The notes beneath the pieces were generated by a model. That model was not told the DNA's origin. It made no database searches and saw only the letters and a list, made by a program, of their open reading frames with translations. A stretch of 64,000 nt of DNA from Acanthaster planci (taxonomy: Eukaryota; Echinodermata; Asteroidea; Valvatida; Acanthasteridae): NCBI RefSeq assembly GCF_001949145.1, contig NW_019091362.1, forward strand, positions 2,579,790 to 2,643,789, in the 5' to 3' direction. Positions 1-12,412 of this stretch are shown one piece after another (the stretch's first letter is position 1; every line of letters begins with the position of its first letter). The translations under genes were made by a program, and so were the position numbers.

Positions 1-3000
1 AAAATTCTGGATCAGGTTGATGGGAAGGTTTCTTCCCCAACCTTCAATTGAGGGACAGAGCAAAAATTCCAAATACGAATTGGCCAGAATGAGGCTCAAC
101 AATTTTGTAGGAAAGGCTGGAAAAACAAGTGGAAACTAACAGCACATTCTCTTTACTTGAACGATGCATTTTACTAAAACATTCAAGGGGTTTGGGCTGG
201 GATCTTCCTTCCTTACTCTTGTACAATTTTCCAAACCTCCAGTGAATTTTCAAGAATTTGGAGATTAGATTTTGTCCCTTTTGTGGTTACTTGAATGCAA
301 ATTGAGAATAGACAGGATCTTCATGCTCTACACATTTACATGTACCATTAAAACAATCGCATCAACTTTAAAATGCAATCTTTCCAAGTACTTCCTTTTG
401 GTCAGCTGCCATTCACGATATCATGCTTGGTAATTCAGAGTCCTAACAATGATACAATTTTCCAATGCATCTCACGATGCACTGATGCAAAAATGCAGGC
501 CTTTTCTGAGCAGGCTGCCGTAAACAAACCACAATGACTCACGCGTCTGAGGAGTGAATGCTGTTGAAATCCAACTGAATGTTAACTCCAAGAGGTTTTG
601 TTAAAGGGTATAAAACAAACAGAATTGGGAAGATGAGGCAAGATGAGACTTACTGTCCTGGGTTCAAATCCCCATCATGCCAATTTTTTTTGTTCACTCA
701 AGTTGAACCTTCTCCTTGTAAGTATTCCTTTATAATAATCATTGCTGAATATACTTGTCCAAATTTTCAAATGCATGCAATGTGTCCTCTTTTTAAAGGA
801 ACTGGATCAAATTAAGCTGAAGTGCTAAATTATCAAACTACAAAACCCTGGAAAATCCATATCTTGTCACACAGCATGGGGATTTTATGCACAGATCTGA
901 GCATATGCAGCTGTGTCATAACTCGGATAACACAGCAGTGTCCAGCACGATGCATTGTGAAGGGTCGTCAATAGATGTCCATGCTGCTGGAGCTGGTGGT
1001 TTTTTTATCTCTGAGCATAATGAATGCAAATATTGACTGGTCTCAGTGTGCTGTCCTTGCTGTTCAAAACACTACCCAGTACCGAAATTTGATGACAAAA
1101 TTGCATGTGCGAATAAAAATGTCGTACACCTTTTGCAATTTTGTCATTTCAAATGTAATCTACGGTAGGCCTATTTTACAGATATATTTCTCTGTGTTTA
1201 CATTTAAGAATATACTTAAATGTAAACCATTTCATTCATACGTGTAGTTCACCCTAGTAGGTCCTACAGTGCTGCTGGACTGGAGAGTAAAATGTGTTCG
1301 CCTCTACACACTGCTATTCCCCCAGCTTAAGCCCAAAAAGACTGGGTTTTTTTGTCGTTTCACCTCAGTTTTTTTTTTCCAGCATAAAAACATCTTAATG
1401 AAATATTCACGTACTCTGTAGATAATATATATAAATGCACTGAAACACCTGGTTAAAGACACAAAAAAGCATAATGAGGGGAGAAAATTTCCAGCACAGC
1501 ATGTTTGAGCAACAAACAACAAATGCTTGATGAACAATAAGAGTGATGGCCACAACAGGAGCTGCTTTTGCAATGACCTCACGAGGTAGTTCAAGGAGGT
1601 TGCGGTCAGACCCCATAACTGGATCTGAAGTGCTGGCATCATGTGCCAGGGTCACAATGTTGTGCGGGCTGCTCAATCAAACTTTGCAGTTTGGTTCACC
1701 CGCGGCACATTCTTCTGCGTTTCCCTTGGAGATTATGCATCTTGAATGTACCAGTACTGTTCTGGAGAATGCCGTTGACACCGGCAAACAGAGGGAGTAA
1801 AGAAAGATTGGTGCTTACGTAAACACCCTTTCAGTGTGCAAGCAAAGTTGATGAAGACAGAGACATGACAGACACTTCAGTATCCCACTGCCATCGTGCA
1901 CACTGCCACCACAAGGAAGACACCAGAGTTTTGTGCACATTCAAATGAGAACTGGATGCGTGTAAGCTTTCTGATGTGCAGCCAAACCACCATGTGTACG
2001 CACTGTGCCTGCTTCCCTATGGCAGGGAGGTTATGAAATATAGTATATGTGACTACGCATTTGTGCAAGTAAGGTTCAGAGAGGAGGGTCCAGAGGGAGT
2101 GTTGAAGAAATTATCAATATGAATTCAAACATATCACACACCCTACACCGGTATATGCTTAACTTGTAATGCACCGGTTTTAGAAACGCTCGGAAGAAAC
2201 TTCTCAAACCCCAAGAATGGGTTAAAAGTAGATGAAAAAAACAATTGTCCAACCTACCTTTTTAATCTTCTGGTTGTTCTTATCCCACTTCCACAACATG
2301 ACCGACATCTTGACTTTCTTATTTCAGTATATTCCTGTTCTTAAATACAAACAAAACGTCAAGATAAAAACCTTCCTTCCAACAAAATGTGTCAATATTC
2401 CTATAGAATCACATCAGCCAGGGGTCAAAGCTCCATCTTTGATTTCCTGTGAGTCCAGCGTGAAACTGTACAGATTTCAGCAATCTGTGACATTGATGAG
2501 TGAGTCCATGTTTTGAGTTGCATCATTAGTGCTTGCTGTCAAAGGCAGTCTCTCAAATTTCACATTTTACGACAAACCAAAAAGAGTGTAAACCCAATGA
2601 TGATCTGACACTTTTCTGATGGAGACAACCGTGTCTTCTTCCAGCAATCTCCTCTGACAGTACATCCTCGTTTCCATCCAACCAATTCAGGCACTCAAAC
2701 TTGCGACTGGACAAACTCCAAAATGCCGGTCAAATAAGATTTCCTGCTGTCATCTCTCCTTGTGTCATCACTAATCTATTCATTATCTGCTACTGTGTGA
2801 TGCCAGGTAGGCAGGTGATGCCACGCTATCCATCCACACAAGATTTGCAGGTGTTACAAGAAATCACCGTCTCCAGGTTCTGACAAGGTAAAAATCACAA
2901 ACTGCATCCAATTTTCCAAAGAGATTAACAACCCTACTCTGCTTGAGAGGCTACCACAGGGTGGTCAGCAGATGCACATGTGAGCAAGGCACGCATCAGG

Positions 3001-6000
3001 GAAACATGTTCTGTGACAGAGACCTGAACCAAAATAGAAGCATCCAGCACCCAGCGTGCACAGACATGTGCGTCTGTTGATGAGTGCCCAGTGCAATGAC
3101 AGGATACGTGCGTGTGTGAATGAGAGCTGATGCCTACAAGAGCAGTACAAAACCACACAGGTACACCTGACATCATTGGCTATATTTATACACGAACTGA
3201 AATCATACAGTTCATGAAAAAAATCCCATCTCAGGTCAATGCTGTTATGTATGTGGTACAGTGGCCCCCAGCGTTAAGCTAATTATTCATACATGATAAC
3301 ACTAGGAATGGTAATGTACCAATGGGGTTGAGCAACTCATTTGCATACTTAATGGGATTCAGCGAGACCAGCGGGAAGAGAGGAGGCAGAGAGCTGTGAA
3401 CTGACGGACCTAATGAGGCAGCGTCACGGAAATCCGTTCCCATGGGAACTACAAGGGGTTGGTGGAGGGCTGAGGGTGTTTGGGAGGGGGGTTCTGGTGG
3501 TGACAGATTGATTGCAAGACACTGCTGTCCTACATGTGTGTCAAGTTGGAGACGGAGGACAGACGGGGTTGAGAATGCCTAGAGTTGGACGGGGATGTTG
3601 GAGGAGGTGTCTTTCATGGGGGCTTAGCAACCAGACGGGACTTAAGCCCTGGGTGTCAGGCCACATCCTTAAAGAGCTTATGGCATGGTAAATAAAAATT
3701 GAAACAAACCTCATTATTCCCTTAAGACCAATGTTTTAATTAACTTCTCTGGGCTTCACTGCCGATGCAATAGCACTGAGTTTGTCAAAATTAGATGACT
3801 TTCACAGAAATGTCTGATGACAGAATGTCATGTGAGATGGGGCTGTTGGCCAAACCACCATCACAACTGGTGATAAACACCCTGGCTCCTCAGGAATTTC
3901 TGCTCAGGAATCTGCCTTAATAATTCAAAATCACGCAAACTATACTAGCACAAACTTAAGACATCAACCCCTGTGAAAAGTGACAGTGGCTGGTTGCACA
4001 GTACTACAGCCATCAAATTTTTACAAATCTAACAAAAGATTTTAACGGTTTCAGTGCTGTTGGTTTCAAAGGGAAAATTGTACATGGATTTCAGATGAAT
4101 GTGAGGCTCAATTGACAACTTTGGCTAGCCCCACCTTTTAAATACCCCCTCTTTGTATGGTCCCGCTGTGCATTACTCTGCATACAAATTTTTAATAATC
4201 GAGAACTGCATTTTTGACTACTTCATTCGGACTGACTGGTACTTAAGACAACATTAGCCACTAAAATAATCTCAAACAAATAATCAGAAATCGATGCACA
4301 CTGCTTCACACAGAGCAGCTCTCATGGTCACTGCTTCTAATTTTCAGCTCCAATGACTCAAAGCATATTGGCTAATTGGTACAATTTTTCAAGCAGGGGA
4401 GTTTTAAATGAGCTCCCCAACCCTTTTCATGCGGCCCCTTTTACGATTTCCCCTCGAGGTGACCAGGCCGAGTGAGCCTGTGTTACTTCTTATTGAATTA
4501 AAAACAAGCACTGCTGCCCTTCATCTAAAGAAGGGATTCTCCGTGATTTAATTTTTTTCCTTTAATTTTTTTTCTGTAACGGTCACTTCAGAAAGTGCAT
4601 TTTAATATTTGGACCCTCAGGACAAAGAGGGGGATGATTGTAGTAAAATTGGACCTTTTAGGGACTTCTGTGGGTTGCCACGGGGTGGGGGAAGGATGAT
4701 GTCAAAATAAGGAGGTTGATTGAGAGATTAGGTTCAAGGGAGGGAGCCTTGTTCTCTCCATTTTTTGAGTAGATTTTAATGAAAAAATGGTTCTGCTGGA
4801 GATCAAGCCAACAGAAATTCAGAGCAATGTTGAACACATGCTCAAGTGCACTTTTCATCTTTCCAGTTGCTGAATGAAGAAAAAAAACAGAAAGTTACAA
4901 TGCTCAAGAAAGAAAATGCAGTGTTTTATACCCAAGAAGACTTTAACAGTTAGGTGCCGTTTACATCGGACTTAAGCTGAAAGACTTCAGATAATATTCC
5001 ACATGCTCAAATACTCTGAGGGCAGACAAGACCCTTTAACTTTTGATTCATTCTGAGAGACAAGAGGCCTTGAAATGGGCCATGGGACAAAGTTCTGAAC
5101 ACATTTACAAAGACTAAAGTTCTCCCTCAAGTGCAACTTTACAAATCCAACAAGAGATGTATTGGTACACGAAAACTGCCTCTCACTCTGACCACATATA
5201 AGGCATGGTTACTCACTCGATCTCACTGAGCCGACTGCAAGAAATGAGCCGGCAACAAATCTATAATAATTCGTCATGTTCTGAATACCATCCCCGAACC
5301 CCCCTCCCCCCAAATCCTAAAAACCTTAAAATCCTTATATTCTTGACAAGTTGCAAGAAAAAAACATCTCGATCGTTTCTTTCTCTTTCCCCATCTTCCA
5401 AGATGAAGTGCAGTCATGCAAGGCTGCAGCAACACAGGCTCCACACAACAATTTAGCATGACGCTGCACTGGCATCGGCTTCCAGCTCTCCCTCGATGAG
5501 TAATGCCGATTGGTGTGAGGTGTAATATTGATGATGGTGTCCTGGTGATGGTGGTGGTGGATAAGCCGGCTTCTCTGCTCAACGGGGCGGAAAGAAATGG
5601 AGGCGATAGCCGGCGCCTTCCTCCCCCCCCAAAAAAGCATGCCGGTTTTAATTGGTTTTAGAGCCCCTACAGAGTCGAGGATTTCAGCCCTGCAATTATC
5701 CGAAAAATTGGGAGAAATACAAGAGATTGAAGGAACTGTAAGGCTGACGTCTCCATCACTCTACAGCAAAGACCCTGTTTTGAAATGTGATTACAGACAA
5801 TCTCTTGTATTTCAAGAGAATTTTTTCCTTTCTCTTCCACTTTTTTTAAGCAGCTGGATTTTGCAATTTGCCTCTTGACATCAATACTGCGTAAATTTAC
5901 ACCGTTACATGCAGGTGCACGTTTCAGCCACTGAATTACAGCACAATGTCCAGTGGACGCCCAAGCTTAAACTCAGTTGAAAATTGACCACACACACAAA

Positions 6001-7890
6001 GCACCTTTTGATGCAACGGGTTAGTATTAGTATAAAATGTGTTTACCATGTTACAGCACGATACCAGGCATATTTACACAGCATTCATATCTAATTAGCA
6101 GCCATTACTGCAGTGTTAGAGGGTCCAATCATAAGACTTCAAAAGCACCATGTGACCACAGGGCTTCCCCGAGATTGGCCACAGCTGCAGAGTGCAAGTA
6201 TCTGGTTGGCAACTGAATGTCACCATTGCAAACTGGACAGTAAGGCTTAATTTCAGAGTAATTAACTGCAAATTCCTTACCAAACGGCATGGTCATCACT
6301 CATGCCATGTATTGTCGTAATCATCTTGATCTTGCACTGGGTACTGGCCCGATGTTTCCCTACCTTTTTTTTATACTTTTTGCAACTTATCAAAGCTTTG
6401 AAAGCTTGATTATCTGCCCAGAGCAGAAGCACCCCCTTATTGTTTGAAAACAGCCATGTTGGTCAGGAGTGTTCATTTTGTTGGTAGCGATGCGAACGTG
6501 ATGCATGTATTTGATAATTGTGAGTAAACCAGTGAAGCGTAGTTCCTAACCAAAGGAGCCTCAATGGCTAGGAAAATTGCGCCCTCTTCTGGTCCAGCTC
6601 GGGGCTCATAATACTGTGCAAGGTGCTAGTCTTTGTGTACAATGGCAGATGTTTATCAAGTCACATGGGCCAGTGAAAATACCTATATAGACCAGCTCCA
6701 CACTTATATATGCAAATCATACACACCCACTAAAATACTCTTTACTCAACTGGGTGCAGCAAAGGCATCTCCTCACATTAATCTATGGCACCTTCAGCAG
6801 ACATTTTCAAAACACACCCAAACGTGTAAGTAAATTTCAGGCTTGCCAGGCAAACCAGGCTTGCTTTGAATGGGTTCATTATTGTTGGCAACGTTTGGAT
6901 GAGCGAGGGAAGCAGACACCAGAGAGGCAGAGCAGTATGGTGCAGATGCCTGTTGGCCATACTTTGAGGGAGTTCAACGAGTACACCGGACTATGAATGT
7001 CACCCCGTTGATGTATGAGTAGCAATCTCTGGAAAGAGGCCGTGTCCCTTCTGTCCAATCCTTCTTATCCTGCCTCCAGTCCCTCCAACCCCAATGGACC
7101 TTTCAGGAAACACCCATGCTTACAAAAACTAAGATCTGTCCTGCATATTCTATCAATCCTAATATACACAGCAAAGAGCGATTTCAGACGTGTGCGTGTA
7201 TCTCTATTTGTAACGCGACAAAGTCCACATGCAGACTATTTGGATTTCATTAGGAGTGGAATATTGAAACGCTGGGTGTCCATTAACAACAATTTGTGTT
7301 TTCCTGAATGGCCTCTTGGCTGTGATCAATCACCCTACATGGCTGTCAGTTTAATTACGGGTACCGATCATGGGTGCAAAATTAAGAGTGATGGGCTCTG
7401 ACGCAACTGTGCACACGTATTAGGGTGTAATAAATGCCATTCAAATGAGACCACTTTTTGCTCCGACCGAGAAATAAAAATGGAGCTCGGTGGATTTTCC
7501 TTAATGAAACACAGAAGTGCTGGAGTCCAGTGTGCACGTGCCCTGTTATGGTATTAGTCACAGACTGGAGGGCAGCCTCCATGAATTTGTTTCAATTTCT
7601 CAAATCACTGAGCAAAAGCCTAGTTGTTTAGACATAAAAACATCCTCAAGAAGACAAAACTCTGGGGGAGACTGGTTTAACATTCCATCAATCTCTTTCC
7701 TAGCCTCCACAAAAATCTAACGATTGTGGGCTCTGCACAGGAGCAACTACATGTACTAGGTCATGCTTTGCGGCTATTTTTGAAAGCTCTAGAAGGGCAG
7801 GCCTGCTGTATATGTGCATGCTGCTTTAATTGCACCAAGTGTGCATAACCAATTTGTCGCTGGAATATGCACACAGACTTCTTCACAATG
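1..7890. other. Non-coding stretch
   Basis: No exon can be defended. Frames are short and lack paired splice sites. A balanced frame on the - strand at about 1500-1676 is discussed as a finding. Around 3290-3370 is a small patch with homeodomain- and octamer-like words (CTAATTATTCAT, ATTTGCATA) that could be regulatory. Confidence 0.5.
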
Positions 7891-8037
7891 TGACTATCAC
7901 AAGACCAGCCACAAGACCACTCAGAAGTAACAGGATAAACAACGGTGGGTGAAGGAATGCCATTGTTGCAGTTTGTTTTGAATATTTGGCAACTTGAATT
8001 ATGACTGGAGATCTTGTACTGGTCTTGTGCTGGTCTT
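7891..8037. repeat. Dispersed repeat copy 1 with terminal inverted arms
   Basis: AAGACCAGCCACAAGACCA on the left and TGGTCTTGTGCTGGTCTT on the right are inverse complements with one indel. The interior (GACTATCACAAG, CAGAAGTAACA, ATGCCATTGTTGCAGTTTGT, TTGAATAT) aligns loosely with 18101-18215, which shows it is a repeated element. Non-coding. Confidence 0.55.
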
Positions 8038-11000
8038 AAAGGATCTCAACTACAACACTGAGGAGAAAGTGGCTGCAGTGGCATTCATGTGTCTGCCCAA
8101 AGTTTCTCTTTGCCATCGCCAAGGGTAAACCTGTGCAGTGAGTACACGATACAGGTGACTGTATTATGGATTTGGAAAACGCCGTGTGAGGAAAGCAACA
8201 TCCTTGTTTGGCACTAATGGCCCATGTGCGTGAATTACTGAGAGCGATGAGTGGCCAGTTCAAGGGTGTTTAGTGGAGGTAGTGTAATGTCTATGCTCCA
8301 ATTCACAGACTATGAAATCAAGAGTTGTGCATAAACAGTGGGCATCACTTTCCAGCTGCCAACCGATTATAAACACAACCTGAATACAAATGATTAGACT
8401 AGCAGGATGGAGAATAGCGCTGACGACCTCGCAATCAACTCGTCAAGTTCCATTTCCATCGTCAATGGCCTGGGTGTAACGATATCTTTATTTTTACCAG
8501 GGTAGCCTTGCAGTTTTTACAAGGACTGTTAAAAGGCATTTTTACAATTGGCAAGTTTTCAGTCAAGTTTGGACGAGAATTAACATTCCATTACTCCATA
8601 GAATGAGTGAAACGAAAACTGCAGAATGCACCGAAGTGAAATAAGTAACAAATAGGTATCACTTTAATTGGGCATAACGCATCTAATGCTGGTTCTCCAA
8701 TCAACTGAGTAGTTCTTGGGATGGGAACAATTATATATCATACGATATATGACCCAATTAAGAACCCAAATTACGATAAGCCTATGATCTCCGATCAAGT
8801 GGAAAATAGTGAGTAAACAGCTGTATATATTTTATCTCTCGTGACTCACGGGGTTAAGGGGTTACCACGCACTTCTTTTCTGTGCTGGTGTTCAATTTCA
8901 TAGTTCAGGCGTACTTCAGCTCCAGTTGTGCACAGCCTGGAAATGATCCACTGTGCCTACGAGGCAAAAATGATATTTGGTGGTGTCGCGTCACAACGAA
9001 AATTGCACGGTTGGATCAACTCTGTAGAGGCGTGCAAACACAGGGTTGGCACTTAGTCAGACCACGATCAGAAGGTGGTACCAGACAGAAAGAACAAGAG
9101 GAGTGTGAGAGTGCTATGCCAGGATATTTTTAATGCCCTCTAACTCTTTTGCACCATTTGTTCTGCAAACAAAGATGAGGAAGTCATAAATCAATTGTAT
9201 TCAAGTAATTGTTTTTGTAAGAAATGTAGGAAGTAAATTTCAAAATATACGATCATCCAATCAAAAACACTCAAAATTTCCTGGGGATTTTTGTGAATGA
9301 GATTTTATTTCAGAAGTATACTCTTGAACAAAAATGTGTGCAGAGTTTATAATTACATGTACATAGGGAACATTGAGCATCTGAATTACCTAAACAGTGT
9401 ACATGTAATTTCATAAATCATCACCATTGTAGAAATATCAGACAGGCCTCATTTTAGTTACACTCCAGCAACTTAGATTTTTCTGCTGCATCCTTTTATC
9501 AGCAAAGCAATTTAATTACAGGAATTGTAGCCGATTCTCTCGTTTTGTTCCACAACTTCTCTTCCGATCGTAAACAAGACCCAAGAGCCTCTCCAGATTG
9601 TCCAATTAGGTCAGTGCCAACTCCCAGCATAGCCTGGTGGTCAAGTTGCTACAGGTTGACAGCAAAGCCACGCAATTTATGGCTCGTGTCTGATCAGCTA
9701 TAGAAAAAAATCCCAGCCCAGTTATCAAACATCGGTGCAGTGCAAGATAGCACTATACTATTACCGTCAAGCCTGATCAACTGTAAGATGTAACCTGTCC
9801 ACCATAAAACATGGCCAAGCTAATAAAATGCACAAGTGGTTGTTACCCATTGAATACTCACACACAGAAAAAAAAAATTCCTGAAAAACAAAATTATAAT
9901 CCCGTGCTTTTCCTGTACTGATTGATTTGCCAACCAGAATCAGAAGTCATCACAGCAATGATACCATGCTTATGGACAGGTGCTACGCAAGCATGTACAC
10001 ATCTCCCACATTACAACTATATGTAGCAAGGTCGTGGGGGGACAGGGGCTAAATACGAAAAAAGGACACTCATCCCGGCCAAAAGGTAGGCAGGGGTTGT
10101 TCTGGGGTTTTTTTTGGTGAGACTATTCAAAAAGCCAACGGCATCGGATTACAGGGAGAGTTCAGCATGTCTGCATAACTGTTGATGTCGCAAGCTAAAT
10201 ATACATTCTTTGGAGCACTGTGTAGCAAATGGTGCTCTTGAAACAAAAGGCACCAACAAGTATAGGGGAAAAAGGTTTTTTTTTTTACAAACTATTGGAG
10301 GGGGTAAAATATAACCAAATGTTATGCCACTGCATGAAGTGTCTGAAGGACTGAGTGAGTGTGTACATGAAGCAATGGCCCCTTAAACACGTGCAGGCTT
10401 GATTGATGCATGGGTTGTGAGTACTATTGCTCGGTATACAAAAGGGTGATGGAACAGCACCAGTGACATGCTCTCTCTCTTTCATGTCCAGCTAACAACA
10501 GCGGAAACACTTGCTTTGTCATTCCATCAAGTTCTTGGCACTGCAAAAATTAGTGACGACACTCGCCCATCTATCCATCACAGCAGGGTGCGAAGAGGAT
10601 TCTTCACAGCTAAGCTACCCTTGCAGCAGTTGGCAGACACTGTTTGGTTTAATTTCGGTTTGGCTTTGACAAAAGCACATTATCTGTCGGTTGCACTGGC
10701 AATTTCGACCAGGATTTGAGCATAGCGCGCTCTGGGTTTGCACCTTCACTGGCCACTTCTGAAAATGTTTCTTGATTTCCAAAGCACAAAATACATGCAG
10801 GGTCTTTTCAAATATTTGGACTCGGGTTAATATTCAACATCTGAGGGTGGTAATCTCCCTGTCACAGGCTGTCATTCTTTTTTTTAATTTTTCACTCTTT
10901 CTCCCATCTTCCTGCCATAAACCAATAAACTCAGACCACTCAACCCAGGCGCAGCAATGCCCGCAGTCAGACAACCTAAGGCTGGGCATTTTCCTTTGAT

Positions 11001-12225
11001 AGCCGGCTACCACCGCCAGCATTTTCAGCGCGGACAGGGGGTCGTGCAACACACGCTAAATTCCCCGGATAAGTGTCTATTATTAGTTCATGTCCTTAGG
11101 GCTGCAGGGGGGGATGGTCGGCTTGGCGAGGCCAACAAACGATGACGACATGATGGGCCCCATTGTCCCAGGACACTGGTCCCAATATGATGACTCACAT
11201 GCTAGGGGAGCTTGCTCGCTCGTGAAATTAAATCGCACCCAAGAATCAGGCACTGGGGATTTGAGAAGTGGGGCCCAATATGGCCTTGTATGACATATGA
11301 AGAGAAAAAAAAAATTTGAATTGGAACCAATGATGGAGCATGTCTCTGGGCTTATTAATGGAATATTATCCTTAATACCCTGTATGACAGGCTTGCCAAT
11401 TATGAAAATTGTGTTCTGTGCCGGAGCCGCGCAATCTCGAGAAATCGATAGTTGGGAGGACCAGTTCCTGCCTGAATGCTGCATTCATACTCCCCCATTT
11501 GTAGCCAATGCAAACAAGAGGAAGGCAGATGGTAAACATACAACACATCAATAGAGAGCTCGGCAAAATATTATTATTAATAAAATCCAGGACGTGGTTT
11601 TAAGAAAACAAGCACGACTGCTTCGATTCAGACACTGTGACACAGTAGCGGGAGGCTTGCGCACATGCATGCTCACAGACATGTGAGAAGTAGCCGTGGT
11701 GTCTGTCCAGATTCTTTGAAATCCACCTGGAAGTTTTATAAGGAATTTTTAGAATTTAGAACGTTAGAGCCTGGTTACTGTTACCTTAAGTGGTTAATGC
11801 CCATGGAAGGTTTAAGTCTGAAGTGTGTTCAATTGGATTCCTATGCAATGGTAGATCTTGGAAGATTCAGGTGTAGGTGCCTGGCAATGTAACACAACTG
11901 ATTTACATTTTCTTAATATCTTCAGTGCTTCTGTATCACAAGTGAGTTACTGGAATCTGCCTGACTTTGTATGAAAAATCCTTTCAAGCATTTTCATGAA
12001 TTCTACATGGACATAAAATTGTACGTGCACTTCAAATTTGTTGATTACAAATTCAATTTAGAACAATACAAAGCGGGTGGGGCATGTTCAGGGCAGAGGA
12101 GGAAACTGAGCAGCAACATTCCAGCAGGGCAGATGAATCTTTGGCCCCGTCCAAATCTTGTATCTGGAAATAGGTCTAGGCTTTCACTGGTTGCAAACAG
12201 TCACGGGTATGTGCCAAAAAGAGCA

Positions 12226-12256
12226 GTTTCAGACAATATTTAATATTGTCTGAAAC
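12226..12256. repeat. Perfect palindrome with 15-base arms
   Basis: GTTTCAGACAATATT is followed, after one central T, by its exact inverse complement. A second perfect palindrome (11-base arms, GAAAGTAAACC, central A) occurs 31 bases later at 12287-12309. The pair could extrude as cruciforms or mark small foldback insertions. Confidence 0.8.
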
Positions 12257-12286
12257 ATCTCAAGAAAGCAAGCAAATGGGGAACCA

Positions 12287-12309
12287 GAAAGTAAACCAGG
12301 TTTACTTTC
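12287..12309. repeat. Perfect palindrome with 11-base arms
   Basis: GAAAGTAAACC, one A, then GGTTTACTTTC. It lies between the 15-base palindrome at 12226 and the tRNA-like segment at 12347. Confidence 0.8.
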
Positions 12310-12346
12310 AGTCAATGTCAGCCACAAAGAGAAGAAATTCCCTGAA

Positions 12347-12412
12347 GTTGGGCTAGAACCTAAGACCTCCATAGCATTTTGCCAGTAGCTCTACTGACAG
12401 AGATAGTCAGTC
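12347..12412 (-). repeat. tRNA-like segment, probably a SINE head
   Basis: On the - strand an A-box-like TCTGTCAGTAGAGC is followed at tRNA spacing by a B-box GGTTCTAGCCC. This is the order and distance of an internal RNA polymerase III promoter. Stem pairing is too poor for a working tRNA, so a decayed tRNA-derived SINE is more likely. Confidence 0.45.

Noticed and set aside
640-690. GGGTTCAAATCCCC resembling a tRNA B-box
   Set aside because: No A-box at the right distance upstream and no cloverleaf; a single box is not enough.
11083-11484. 133-codon minus-strand frame over a complex island
   Set aside because: Overlapping frames are open on both strands and no exon boundary fits; the island is more likely non-coding.
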